Positions 8,631-17,796 of a stretch of 64,000 bases of DNA are shown here, one piece after another. The translations under genes and the position numbers were made by a program. The notes under the pieces are model-generated. The model did not search any database, was not told where the DNA came from, and saw nothing but the letters and a program-made list of their open reading frames with translations. The stretch comes from a bacterium (GTDB lineage: Bacteria; Auribacterota; UBA6266). How positions within the stretch are numbered: the stretch's first letter is position 1; each line of letters starts with the position of its first letter. Location: the NCBI GenBank assembly GCA_023228325.1, contig JALOBK010000001.1, forward strand, positions 1,031,549 through 1,095,548. Reading direction: 5' to 3'.

Positions 8631-9146
8631 ATGGCTAAAGAAAGCAATACATTGAACCGCGCGGTTTATCTTGCCTTGAGAGATAAGTATTTTTATCATG
8701 TCAGGGAGATGTCCGGAGCCGCGTTTCCAAACAAACCCCTGGATTTCCGGATGAAAAAGCTGGGGGATCTTATAGAACACCTGAATAATGCGGTAAAATA
8801 CGCCCGTCTGGCCCTGAACGGCAATAACAGGGATACGGAAGAGTCCGAATTCGCGGATTTTATTGATATACTGAAAGGGTCTGCCGAGGTGGCTTATACG
8901 CTGCTTCAGCATGAAAAAATACTTTCGGAAAACGAAAAACTGATATCGAAGTTCAGCGGTGTGAGCGATGCGGATATCAGCCAATCGAAAAAACTGCATG
9001 GCGAGCGCGCGGCCGAAATAATGGCGGGTATGAAGATTTTGATAGAAAAAGGAAAGGGCAGAATCAGCGATATACAGCTGTCGGCGAAAAAAAATTTTTC
9101 GAAGGGCGATAAAGACAGGTATGAAAGAATGTACAGTATGAATTGA
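8631..9146 (+). CDS. Hypothetical helical protein
   Basis: I do not recognise this 171-residue protein. It is hydrophilic with no signal peptide or membrane segment and is predicted to be mostly helical from its heptad-like Leu/Ile spacing. The middle section (FADFIDILKGSAEVAYTLLQHEKIL) looks like a four-helix-bundle component. A GGAG lies 16 bases before the ATG, which is rather far, so the start is uncertain. It is the first gene after the ribosomal terminator and reads into the next small membrane-protein gene. Confidence 0.7.
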   Translation: MAKESNTLNRAVYLALRDKYFYHVREMSGAAFPNKPLDFRMKKLGDLIEHLNNAVKYARLALNGNNRDTEESEFADFIDILKGSAEVAYTLLQHEKILSENEKLISKFSGVSDADISQSKKLHGERAAEIMAGMKILIEKGKGRISDIQLSAKKNFSKGDKDRYERMYSMN

Positions 9147-9166
9147 ATCGCAGGGGGAATACGACT

Positions 9167-9541
9167 ATGAAAAAAACGGTTTTGGAAATTTATGCTTTGC
9201 TTGTATGTCTGATATCAATATTATTTATAATAGTGAACCTGCATGAAGTCCTTTTCGGAGCCGTCAAATTGATTAATCCGGAAATGGCTGTTTCCGAGTA
9301 TGAGCAGAAACAGTACATGAGCAATAAAGGATATACTGAAAAGTGGAACGAGAAGAAACTTAAAAGCTATACGGAAGAGCAGATAACGGACATGAGGAAA
9401 GGCGACTATAACAGCCTGCTGGGAGTAAAGAGGAATACGGAAAAAACGAAGCTTGTAAGGTCGGCGCTGTATTTGATAATCGCATCGGCTTTTTTTGCCT
9501 GGCACTGGAGGCTGGCCGGGAAAGAACGTATCAAAAACTGA
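9167..9541 (+). CDS. Small membrane protein, two TM segments
   Basis: This is an unknown protein of about 124 residues. The frame extends to a TTG at 9143, but the ATG at 9167 has an AGGGGGAA site at good spacing, so I start there. It has one hydrophobic segment near the N-terminus (IYALLVCLISILFIIVNL) and one near the C-terminus (ALYLIIASAFFAWHW). Between them is a charged loop of about 60 residues that probably faces one side of the membrane. No family assignment is possible. Confidence 0.65.
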   Translation: MKKTVLEIYALLVCLISILFIIVNLHEVLFGAVKLINPEMAVSEYEQKQYMSNKGYTEKWNEKKLKSYTEEQITDMRKGDYNSLLGVKRNTEKTKLVRSALYLIIASAFFAWHWRLAGKERIKN

Positions 9542-9555
9542 ACAGGAGAGCGCAA

Positions 9556-9981
9556 ATGCAGGAATGCGTATTCTGTAAAATAGTCGGCAACAAAATACCT
9601 TCGGTTAATATATATGATTCGGGCAGGTCTCTTGCCTTTATGGATATAATGCCCGCGCGCAAAGGACATGTGCTTATTATACCTAAGAAGCATGGAGAGA
9701 TATTGACGGATATACCCGAAGAAGATTTAAAGGATGTTATACTGACTGTTAAAAAAGTAACGGGTGCTATGTTCAAAGCACTGTGTTGCGACGGAATAAA
9801 TGTTCATCAGTGCAACAGGCCTGCGGCCGGACAGGTTGTTGACCATGTCCATTTTCATCTGATTCCCAGAGTTGAAGGGGACAATCTTAATTTCGGCTGG
9901 CCGCATGAAACCTATGATAAAGGTGAAATGGAAAAAACAGCGGATAAAATCAGGTCCTCCCTTTATATTTCAATGACATGA
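9556..9981 (+). CDS. HIT family nucleotide hydrolase/transferase
   Basis: This is a histidine-triad protein of the Hint/HinT type, which hydrolyses nucleoside phosphoramidates or related nucleotides. It has 141 residues. N-terminal Cys4 and Cys7 (ECVFCKIV) resemble the zinc-binding start of many bacterial members. The catalytic triad motif HVHFHLIPR gives H97, H99 and H101. The substrate cannot be inferred. The stop overlaps the next start by four bases, so the two genes are coupled. Confidence 0.93.
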   Translation: MQECVFCKIVGNKIPSVNIYDSGRSLAFMDIMPARKGHVLIIPKKHGEILTDIPEEDLKDVILTVKKVTGAMFKALCCDGINVHQCNRPAAGQVVDHVHFHLIPRVEGDNLNFGWPHETYDKGEMEKTADKIRSSLYISMT

Positions 9982-10322
9982 GATCCAGAAGCGCTTTTCT
10001 AGAGATTTTAGCTCAGAATATCGGGGATAAACACCCTTATAGCATAGAGGCTTACAATTTTGTTATTATGGCGCTTGCTTTTGCCAGGAAGAAAATAGGT
10101 TCTGCCGGAGATGTGCCGGCGTCGGAATTCATCAAAGCGCTGGGAGGTTATGCCGAAAGGGAATTCGGTCCGATGGCGAGGAAAGTGCTCGAACACTGGG
10201 GATTGAAATCGTTTAAAGATTTTGGCGAAATAGTGTTTAATATGTCCCAATGGGATTTGCTTGAAATGTCAGGGAATGATAAAATAGAAGAGTTTTTGGA
10301 TGCCGGGGATTTCAAATTCTGA
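9978..10322 (+). CDS. Minf_1886 family protein (PVC-associated)
   Basis: This 114-residue protein resembles the small Minf_1886 family known mainly from Verrucomicrobia, Planctomycetes and relatives. The recognisable segments are the AYNFVIMALAFARKKIG helix, AEREFGPMARKVLEHWG, and the KDFGEIVFNMSQWDLL motif. The function is unknown. It is coupled to the HIT gene by an ATGA overlap. I use it as one of the lineage clues for the window. The assignment rests on remembered family motifs, not on a search. Confidence 0.82.
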   Translation: MRSRSAFLEILAQNIGDKHPYSIEAYNFVIMALAFARKKIGSAGDVPASEFIKALGGYAEREFGPMARKVLEHWGLKSFKDFGEIVFNMSQWDLLEMSGNDKIEEFLDAGDFKF

Positions 10323-10343
10323 TGATAAAGGGGTGTTTTAAGT

Positions 10344-13007
10344 ATGGCGTCGAAAAGAAATAAGTGGTTCTGGGTGGTTTTGATAATTCCGGTGGTTGTT
10401 ATCTGGGTCTGCATAAACTATTCCAAGTGGTGGGGAAAGCTTTCACCCGGGGATATAATAGATTCCCTTTACAGTAAAAACAGGCTTGTAACAAGCGAAC
10501 TTGATAACGGGCTTCAGATTCTGGTCCTGGAAAACAATTCCGCCCCGGTCGTTTCAATAAGGTATTACGTCAAGACCGGAAGCGTATTTGAAGGGAAATA
10601 CGGCGGGATGGGTATTTCGCATTATGTCGAACATCTTGTTTGCGGAGGCTCTACGTCCGGAATGAGTGAAATCCAGGTGCAGGAGATTTTAAGGGAGCTG
10701 GGGGGAGCATCCAATGCGTATACATCCAAAGACAGCACCTGTTATTACATAAATACCAGCCCGGAAAACTTTGAAAAGGCATTTAACCTGATTACCACAA
10801 ATATTTTTGAAGCGGCGCTGTCTCCCGAAGAAGTGGAAAGAGAAAAAGGCGTAATAATAAAGGAAATCGAGAGGGCTCTCGACAAGCCCGAATCTATATT
10901 GTTCAAGACACTGGATGAGCTTACTTACGGAGACCACCCGGCGGCATTTCCCATTATAGGATATCTTGAACGGTTTAAAAAAATAAAGAGAGAAGATATC
11001 CTCGATTATTATAGCGGCAGATATGTCCCGAACAATGTCGTGCTTGTTATCTGCGGCAATGTAAAGGCGTCTAAAATACTTCCCAGGATGGAAGTTTCGC
11101 TGTTGAAATATGAGAGGGGACCTGAGATGAACAGGACGCTTCCCGAATCATTTCTCCAGCTGACGGGCAAGCGGGCCGAGAAATACCTTGATATAGCAAA
11201 AGCCCACTATATTATGAGTTTTAAGACAGTTGATATTTACGACGAAGACCTTTATGCCCTGGATCTGCTGGCAGAGATACTGTCGGCGGGTGAGAGCTCC
11301 ATTTTTCAAAAGGAGATAAAGCATAACAGGGAATTGGTTGACGTAATAAGTTCCGCGTCTTTCACCCCTTCTTATGCGCCCGGGTATTTTTATATTTATT
11401 CGGTTCTGGAACAGGAAAAATTATCCCCCTCCCGCCACGCCGTGCTTAAGGAAATAAGACATGTCAAGGAGAAGGGCGTTAAAAAATCAGTTATTGAAAA
11501 AGTGAAAAAGATAATTATAACAAATTATATTTTCCGCCTGAGGGGAATCGAAGCTCAGGCTTCCGATATCGGATCGTCATATCTTATTTCGGGGGATCCC
11601 TTTTTTACCAGGCGCTATCTTAAGGGAATCCTTGATGTTACCTCTGAAGACCTGAAAAGAGTGGCGCGGAAGTACTTCAATCAGGACAACCTGATTGAAA
11701 TTTCGGTGGCGAAAAAAGAAGCTGCAGTCCCTGTCGAGCAAAAAGAGAAAGAGGAAGCGTCCGATATCAAAGAGTTCAGCCTTGATAACGGGGTGAAACT
11801 TATCATGAAAAACAACCCTTCGACTCCGACAGTTGCCATAGTAGCCTGTTTTAAGGGGGGGCTGGTAGAGGAAAACATGGATAATTCCGGGATATTTAAT
11901 TTCATGGCGTCGCTTATGGATAAAGGGACAGAGGAAACCAGCGCGGCTCAGATGGCCGAAAGGATAGACAGGATAGGAGGCAATGTTTCGGTCGCGGCGG
12001 GCAATAATAATGTTATTATAGGAATATCGGTGTTAAAAGACGAGGTTAAAGAAGGAATCAGCATATTAAAAGAAATTGTTTCGAAAGCGAATTTCAACGG
12101 CATTGAAGTTGAGAAACAGAGAAGACTTATACTTTCTTCCATCGAGCGTCTTAATGACAACCCCGTCACGGAAGCGGCAATATTGTCAAGAAAGGCCTAT
12201 TTCGGGGAACATCCCTACGGGATGGAGCTGATAGGCGGAAAAACCTCTGTTGAAAATATTGTGCGCTCAGACCTTCGGGATATTTATGCTGAATACATCA
12301 GGCCGGACAATTGTATACTGGCTGTATTCGGGGATATTGATTTTAAAAAGACGATAAATATACTTAATGAGGAACTGGGCGAATGGCGGGCGGATAAATT
12401 CAGAGAAAAAGAAATTCCGGGTTTTGCTCCTCCTGAAAATTACAAAATAGTCCAGAAAAAGACCACAAAAAACAACGCGGTGATTGTAGAAACATACCCC
12501 GCCTGCGGGTTTAATTCAGAGGATTACTATTGTTTTGATGTAATTGACAGCCTGGTCTCAGGGATTGATTATCCCGGAGGGTGGCTGCACGAAGCGTTGA
12601 GGGGAAGCGATAAGCTGGTCTATATGGTGCATGCCCAGTTTATGCCCAAGCTGAAAACGGGGACATTTACGGTTTTTGCCGAAACCTCGCCCGATAAGAT
12701 CCAACAGGTTCTTGATAAGATGAATGTGCAGTTTGACCGGCTCAGAAACAAAGAGTTTACTGATGATGAACTGGAAATAGCGAAAAACATTTGTATTACA
12801 ATGCATCAAATGGGATTGCAGACCAATGAAGAACAGGCGGCGGATACGGTGCTGAACCTCAGATATGACAGGGGATTGGATTTCAGCAAGCAATACCCCG
12901 GAAATATAAAGAAGGTAACAAGGGCGGATATAGAAAAGTGCATAGACAGGTATTTTAACAAAGGGCCTATTACGGTTGTAACCAGCCCTCTGGCAATAGA
13001 GTTTTAA
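10344..13007 (+). CDS. M16 family zinc metallopeptidase, membrane-anchored
   Basis: This is an 887-residue insulinase/pitrilysin-type peptidase built from two M16 repeats. An N-terminal hydrophobic stretch (residues 8-26) looks like an uncleaved anchor that places the enzyme in the periplasm. The inverted zinc motif HYVEH is at residues 93-97 (H93, E96, H97), and E174 in the EREKGVIIKEIE segment is the likely third ligand. The second half (from about residue 475) repeats the fold without the HxxEH motif, as in two-domain M16 proteins. The ribosome binding site is AAGGGG. The substrate is unknown. Confidence 0.93.
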   Translation: MASKRNKWFWVVLIIPVVVIWVCINYSKWWGKLSPGDIIDSLYSKNRLVTSELDNGLQILVLENNSAPVVSIRYYVKTGSVFEGKYGGMGISHYVEHLVCGGSTSGMSEIQVQEILRELGGASNAYTSKDSTCYYINTSPENFEKAFNLITTNIFEAALSPEEVEREKGVIIKEIERALDKPESILFKTLDELTYGDHPAAFPIIGYLERFKKIKREDILDYYSGRYVPNNVVLVICGNVKASKILPRMEVSLLKYERGPEMNRTLPESFLQLTGKRAEKYLDIAKAHYIMSFKTVDIYDEDLYALDLLAEILSAGESSIFQKEIKHNRELVDVISSASFTPSYAPGYFYIYSVLEQEKLSPSRHAVLKEIRHVKEKGVKKSVIEKVKKIIITNYIFRLRGIEAQASDIGSSYLISGDPFFTRRYLKGILDVTSEDLKRVARKYFNQDNLIEISVAKKEAAVPVEQKEKEEASDIKEFSLDNGVKLIMKNNPSTPTVAIVACFKGGLVEENMDNSGIFNFMASLMDKGTEETSAAQMAERIDRIGGNVSVAAGNNNVIIGISVLKDEVKEGISILKEIVSKANFNGIEVEKQRRLILSSIERLNDNPVTEAAILSRKAYFGEHPYGMELIGGKTSVENIVRSDLRDIYAEYIRPDNCILAVFGDIDFKKTINILNEELGEWRADKFREKEIPGFAPPENYKIVQKKTTKNNAVIVETYPACGFNSEDYYCFDVIDSLVSGIDYPGGWLHEALRGSDKLVYMVHAQFMPKLKTGTFTVFAETSPDKIQQVLDKMNVQFDRLRNKEFTDDELEIAKNICITMHQMGLQTNEEQAADTVLNLRYDRGLDFSKQYPGNIKKVTRADIEKCIDRYFNKGPITVVTSPLAIEF

Positions 13008-13021
13008 CGGGAGAATATCCA

Positions 13022-13330
13022 ATGGATTCCAATCAGGGACAGAAGAAGGAAATACAGTTTATCGGGTTTATATCCATATTCGGCAATTCTGCCATGCAGG
13101 CTATGGGAAAGACGGCAAATCCGTTTAACGGCAAAATCGAAAAGAACATGGAAACGGCAAAGGCTTCTATAGACCTTCTCGAGCTTCTGGAGGAGAAAAC
13201 AAAAGGGAATCTTACGCAAAATGAACAGAAAGCGCTTGAATCTCTTCTTACGAACCTCAGGCTGAATTATGCCGATGAGATGAAAAAACCCGAAAAGAAG
13301 GAAGAAAACCCGGAACAGGAAAAGAAATGA
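13022..13330 (+). CDS. DUF1844 domain protein
   Basis: This 102-residue protein matches the DUF1844 pattern: a hydrophobic start (FIGFISIFGNSAMQAMG), then MNPFNGKIE-like and METAKASIDLLELLEEKTKG segments, then LESLLTNLRLNYADEM. The last 20 residues are a charged tail. DUF1844 has no established function. The family is frequent in Planctomycetes, Verrucomicrobia and related phyla. The next gene overlaps it by four bases. Confidence 0.85.
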   Translation: MDSNQGQKKEIQFIGFISIFGNSAMQAMGKTANPFNGKIEKNMETAKASIDLLELLEEKTKGNLTQNEQKALESLLTNLRLNYADEMKKPEKKEENPEQEKK

Positions 13331-13884
13331 ATTGGGAAATTGAAAAACGGCACAAGCAGTGCGACAACTGCTCCTGTATATTTGTAACCGGTGATGTCTG
13401 CCACACGGCATTTGACTATTCTGACGATGAGGAAACCGGCACAAGACAGGATCTATGCGATAAATGCTGGTCTGATGTCAGATCCGGAGATCAAAATCAG
13501 GGACATAAAAAAATTTACTGGCAGGGGATTGTAAGGATAAAACCTCCCGGGGAAAAACCTGAGGTTATAAAAAAGAATTCCGCGGAAGATATGCTAAGGA
13601 ATATAGTGCACTCCAATGACCCGGCAAAAATAAATGTAAGTTATATACTTGGGCTGATGCTTGAAAGGAAGAAGGTCTTTATCGTTATTGATAATATTAT
13701 CGAGAAAGAAACAGGCCGGAAGCTTATTGTATACGAGAATTCAAAATCCGGCGAAAATTTTATAATAACGGATCCCGGGATAACCCCGGATAAGGTCGGC
13801 GAAGTCCAGAAACATGTTATTGAACTGCTTGACGGGTCCGCAGATAATGAACCTGCCGCGCAAAATGCCGAAAAAGAATTTTAG
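13327..13884 (+). CDS. Zinc-ribbon-like conserved hypothetical protein
   Basis: This is a 185-residue protein with an N-terminal metal-binding look: C13, C16 and further cysteines at about residues 25, 44 and 47 (CDNCSC, CDKCW). The middle holds a motif resembling a PVC/Lentisphaerae family: DPAKINVSYILGLMLERKK followed by KLIVYENSKSGENFIITDP. The biochemical role is unknown. It is translationally coupled to the DUF1844 gene (ATGA), and the C-terminal 20 residues are low complexity. Confidence 0.72.
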   Translation: MNWEIEKRHKQCDNCSCIFVTGDVCHTAFDYSDDEETGTRQDLCDKCWSDVRSGDQNQGHKKIYWQGIVRIKPPGEKPEVIKKNSAEDMLRNIVHSNDPAKINVSYILGLMLERKKVFIVIDNIIEKETGRKLIVYENSKSGENFIITDPGITPDKVGEVQKHVIELLDGSADNEPAAQNAEKEF

Positions 13885-13891
13885 CCGCCGC

Positions 13892-14545
13892 TTACCAGTA
13901 CCCGAACTTACCCGTACAGAGAACATATATCCCGAGGCATAAATTTGTAGTTGCATGGGCGACGATACAGTCAAAAATTTTTCTGCGCCTGTAAAGCAGC
14001 AGTGTAAAAAGAATCCCTGTGGCAATTGCGCCCGGCCATTCCCAGAGGCGGTGGCCCAGAACAAAAAGGATTATGCTGCCGATGAATGAAAACCAGGTGA
14101 ATTTCCCCATAGGAACTGATTTGAAATCATCTGAATTTATCAGCCAGCGGATAATGAATGAACGCATAAAAAGTTCTTCAAAAACAGGGACAATAAGAAA
14201 AGAGCCTCCTATCCTGAAAAATATAAGCAGCAGAGAAACAGATTTATTGATCCGGAAAGGGGTGTATTCCGCCGGGGGCGGATGGAATATTTTGAAAGGC
14301 GTATATTCGGTGAAAGCTATCCACAATATGAATCCCAGTATGCCGGCCGCAAAAGCGAAAAACGAAAAATCAAATTCGATTTCAGAATATGTTTTGAACC
14401 AGTAAAGGACGAAGGATGCGGTAATTATGGTTTTTGGAATGTAAATAAAATAGCCGCAGCCGGGAAAGTAATGAGCAAAAGAACCTATTAAAATAAATGT
14501 AAAATAAGGTACTATATATGGGATAATAGGTTTCCAGTTCTTCAT
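13892..14545 (-). CDS. CPBP-type intramembrane protease (CAAX protease-related)
   Basis: This is a polytopic membrane protein of about 217 residues with roughly six to seven hydrophobic segments. The glutamate-rich motif EELFMRS and downstream histidines (in VLGHRLWEW and VAHATTN) are the catalytic motifs of the Rce1/CPBP family. It most resembles the CAAX-related branch often linked to exosortase systems, although no exosortase is visible here. The open frame extends upstream to 14728, but the first 61 codons are antisense to the next gene and look non-native. I therefore start at MKNWKPIIPY. Confidence 0.82.
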   Translation of the reverse strand: MKNWKPIIPYIVPYFTFILIGSFAHYFPGCGYFIYIPKTIITASFVLYWFKTYSEIEFDFSFFAFAAGILGFILWIAFTEYTPFKIFHPPPAEYTPFRINKSVSLLLIFFRIGGSFLIVPVFEELFMRSFIIRWLINSDDFKSVPMGKFTWFSFIGSIILFVLGHRLWEWPGAIATGILFTLLLYRRRKIFDCIVAHATTNLCLGIYVLCTGKFGYW

Positions 14546-14604
14546 TAACATGAAGATATCAAAAATGTTGTTAAAATCAAAGCCATAAAAACCGGAGCGC
14601 CCGG

Positions 14605-16188
14605 ATGTTCGATTTGTTGATAAAAAACGCAAAAATCTTTGACGGGGAAGTATTCCTTGAGCCGGGCCTGTTCGTCGGTATAACAGGTTCGGAAATAGTG
14701 TATATAGGCGGTATAAAAGAAGCGGCAAAAAGGGTTATTGACGCGGAAGGCAATGTCCTTTCCCCCGGGTTTATCGACATCCATTCCCATTCGGAATTTA
14801 CCGTACTGGCAAATCCTTCCTCCGACAGCAAAATAAGGCAGGGAGTCACGACTGAAATAACCGGTAACTGCGGTTCCGGGCCCTGGCCCGTCAAAAATGC
14901 CGCGGCGGCAAGGATAAAAGAGAGGTTGTCCTCTCTGGGACTTAAACTTGAGTGGGATTCTCTCAGGGATTATTTCGGTTTTGTTTCAAACCTCAGGCCC
15001 GCCGTTAATATAGGTGTATTGATAGGACTGGGGAATGTAAGGGGTTCTGTGGTCGGATATGAAAACAGGATTTCCGGCAAAGAAGAGCTGGAAGAGATGA
15101 AAAAACTTGTGGATGAAGGCATGAACCACGGGGCGCTGGGTGTTTCCAGCGGACTTATGTATCCGCCGGGTGTTTATACCGGAGTAGATGAGATTATTTC
15201 CTGCGCGGGAGTCGCGGGCAGATACGGGGGTATCTACTCCACTCATATGAGAAATGAGTCGGAAAGTCTTGTTGAAGCTGTTGCGGAAGCCTTAAAAATA
15301 GGCAGGGAATCAAATATAAAAGTTCAGATATCCCATTTAAAGACAGCAGGCAGATTAAACTGGGATAAACTCGAAAAAGCCTGCAATCTGATTGAGCAGG
15401 CGCGCAGGGATGGGCTTGATGTCACCTGTGACCGCTATCCTTATACAGCTTCATATACAAGCCTTGATATTGTGCTGCCGGACTGGATGTTTGAAGGCGG
15501 AAATGCAAAAGAACTTGAAAGGCTTAAAGATCCTTCGATAAGAGCTGAACTGGCCGGGGGGCTGGAGAGAGAAAAAAATGACAGCTACTGGCATACCGTT
15601 AAGGTTCTTTCTGTTTCAAGTCCGGGAAATAAAGAGCTGGAAGGCAGGTCGGTGGCGGAAATAGCGCGGATGAACAATAAAAAGTCAGTTGATGTTTTGT
15701 TCGAGTTGCTTATTGAAGAGAAACTTGAAGTTTACGCGGCATTTTTCAATATGAGCGAAGAAAACCTATTTAAAATTATCGGCAAAGATTATTGTATGAT
15801 CGGTTCGGATGCGGCTTCAAGAAAAGATACCGGAAAACTTGCGAACTCGAAAGTCCACCCGAGGGCATATGGCACATTCCCGCGTGTCGCCGGAAGATTT
15901 GTCAGGGAAAACAAGCTGTCGCTTGAAGACGCCCTGTATAAAATGACCGGTCAGCCGTCAAGGAAATTAAAGATAAAAGACAGGGGGTTCATAAAACGCG
16001 GCTGGAAAGCCGATCTTGTGCTTTTCAATCCAGCTATGCTTGAAGATACCGCCAGTTTTGAATATTCCCACAGATACCCGAAAGGCATTTCGTCCGTTAT
16101 TGTAAACGGCGTTATGACGGTTGAAAATAGTGAATATACAGGGTCTAACGGGGGGGGGATCGTTTGCGCGCAGCAACCAAAGCGGTAA
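14605..16188 (+). CDS. D-aminoacylase / N-acyl-D-amino-acid deacylase family amidohydrolase
   Basis: This 527-residue enzyme belongs to the amidohydrolase superfamily and resembles N-acyl-D-amino-acid deacylases. Key features are GFIDIHSHSEF with metal ligands H60 and H62, the GVTTEITGNCG segment with C89 (the metal-bridging Cys of D-aminoacylases), STHMRNES, and QISHLKTAG. The C-terminal part (GRFVRENKLSLEDALYKMTG, then LKIKDRGFIKRGWKADLVLF) is typical. It precedes a peptide-type ABC importer, which suggests use of imported D-amino-acid-containing or wall-derived peptides. That link is inferred. Confidence 0.9.
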   Translation: MFDLLIKNAKIFDGEVFLEPGLFVGITGSEIVYIGGIKEAAKRVIDAEGNVLSPGFIDIHSHSEFTVLANPSSDSKIRQGVTTEITGNCGSGPWPVKNAAAARIKERLSSLGLKLEWDSLRDYFGFVSNLRPAVNIGVLIGLGNVRGSVVGYENRISGKEELEEMKKLVDEGMNHGALGVSSGLMYPPGVYTGVDEIISCAGVAGRYGGIYSTHMRNESESLVEAVAEALKIGRESNIKVQISHLKTAGRLNWDKLEKACNLIEQARRDGLDVTCDRYPYTASYTSLDIVLPDWMFEGGNAKELERLKDPSIRAELAGGLEREKNDSYWHTVKVLSVSSPGNKELEGRSVAEIARMNNKKSVDVLFELLIEEKLEVYAAFFNMSEENLFKIIGKDYCMIGSDAASRKDTGKLANSKVHPRAYGTFPRVAGRFVRENKLSLEDALYKMTGQPSRKLKIKDRGFIKRGWKADLVLFNPAMLEDTASFEYSHRYPKGISSVIVNGVMTVENSEYTGSNGGGIVCAQQPKR

Positions 16189-16232
16189 TTCAGACCCGTG
16201 GACTGACTTTAACCCGGCAAGTTGGTTTATTA

Positions 16233-17741
16233 ATGCGGCGTACAGTTTATATTTTGTTTGCTTTATTGGTTTTTTCGGGTTGCGGCCGGAAAAGAAGCGA
16301 TTTCAGCACGCTTTTTCTGCGCCTTGCCGAAGAGCCTTCGACGCTGGATCCGGCGCTTGCGGTTGATGTTTACTCAGGCGGTATAATTGCCAAAATGCAT
16401 TCAACGCTTGTCAGTTTTGACGAAAACCTTAAACTTCTGCCCGATATCGCTGAGAGCTGGGAAATATCCGAAGACGGCAGACAGTATATTTTTCATCTGA
16501 AAAAAGGCATAAGGTTCAGCGACGGTTCTTCCGTCTCGGCGGGAGACGTGAAAAAATCTTTTGAAAGAATATTGATGCCCGCGACTCTTTCTTCAAGAAA
16601 GTGGATGTTTGAAAAAGTGAAGGGAGCCGCTGATTTTATCTCCGGCAGGGCCAGTGAAATCAGCGGTATGGAAGTATTGGATGAGAATACAATAATTATA
16701 AAGCTGGAAGAAGCGTTTGCCCCTTTCTTAAGCCTTCTCGCTATGCCCAATGCTTCGATAATAAAAATACAGGGTAAAGAGATAACAGGGTGCGGCCCGT
16801 ATAAACTGGGTCAATGGGCAAGAGGCGAAAAAATCGTACTGGAGGAAAATCCTGAATATTCAGGCGGAGAAGCCCGCGTAAAAAGAATACTGTACCGCAT
16901 AATCCCTAATGACTTTACCGCTGTATCTGAGTTCAGGCAGGGAAAGCTTGATATTATGGGGTTGAATATCCCGATGCTGGATGCTCTTGAAAAAACGGGC
17001 TATAAGGATTTATTTTATTCTAAGCCCGGGCTGAACACCTATTATGTGGGTTTTAATTGCCGGAAAGAACCGTTTAACGATGCCGATGCGAGAAAAATAT
17101 TTGTAAAAGCCGTGGATAAAAAACAGATAATAAAATATGTTTTTAATTCCAGGGTTGAACCCGCATATTCCCCGGTTCCGCCGGTTCTCCTGTATGACGG
17201 GCTTTGGGCAATGGAGAATAATTATGCAGAAGCCGCCGGGAAAGAAGCTGTTAACAGGCCTTTTAAACTTTTGATAAACACGAGCGATGAGATGCAGTCA
17301 ATTGCCGAGATTTGCCAGCACTTCTGGAAAACGCGGGGGATCAAGATTGAAATAGCGCAAAGAGATTGGAACGGCTTTAAAGAAGCTTTAAATAATTCTG
17401 AGTTTGATATATTCATCCTTTCATGGTGGGCGGACTATCCCGATGCGGAAAATTTCCTTTATCCCACTTTTTACTCCGGAAATATCGGCTCCGCGGGGAA
17501 TAGAACCGGATATTCAAATGCTGAGTTTGACAGGTTGATAACCGAAGCGAGAGCTGAAATCAACACTGAAGCCCGGCAAAACCTGTACAGAAAGGCCACG
17601 GATATAATCGTTGAAGATTCACCGTGGATTTTTCTGTGGCACAAAAAAGATTATTGTGTTGTCCAGCCGTGGATTAAGGGCTTTAAAATGTTCCCTCTGT
17701 ATTATTCCGATAAGGGTACGGGGATAAAAATAACACACTGA
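16233..17741 (+). CDS. ABC peptide transporter substrate-binding lipoprotein (SBP family 5)
   Basis: This is an extracytoplasmic solute-binding protein of the DppA/OppA type, about 502 residues. The open frame starts at a TTG inside the previous gene, but the ATG at 16233 gives a proper signal peptide ending in the lipobox LVFSGC, with the lipidated Cys at position 17. Family features are EPSTLDPAL, DIAESWEISEDGRQYIFHLKKG and SDGSSVSAGDVKKSFERI. It is followed by two permeases. No ATPase genes are in the cluster. Confidence 0.92.
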   Translation: MRRTVYILFALLVFSGCGRKRSDFSTLFLRLAEEPSTLDPALAVDVYSGGIIAKMHSTLVSFDENLKLLPDIAESWEISEDGRQYIFHLKKGIRFSDGSSVSAGDVKKSFERILMPATLSSRKWMFEKVKGAADFISGRASEISGMEVLDENTIIIKLEEAFAPFLSLLAMPNASIIKIQGKEITGCGPYKLGQWARGEKIVLEENPEYSGGEARVKRILYRIIPNDFTAVSEFRQGKLDIMGLNIPMLDALEKTGYKDLFYSKPGLNTYYVGFNCRKEPFNDADARKIFVKAVDKKQIIKYVFNSRVEPAYSPVPPVLLYDGLWAMENNYAEAAGKEAVNRPFKLLINTSDEMQSIAEICQHFWKTRGIKIEIAQRDWNGFKEALNNSEFDIFILSWWADYPDAENFLYPTFYSGNIGSAGNRTGYSNAEFDRLITEARAEINTEARQNLYRKATDIIVEDSPWIFLWHKKDYCVVQPWIKGFKMFPLYYSDKGTGIKITH

Positions 17742-17796
17742 CGGATTTTTCAGTTGCCGTCCTGCTTCTGTATATTGTTAAATATTGTGTAAAGAT

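Noticed and set aside
14546..14728. N-terminal 61-residue extension of the CPBP protease frame
   Set aside because: It is antisense to the start of the downstream amidohydrolase, is arginine and proline rich, and lacks the hydrophobic start expected of the family.
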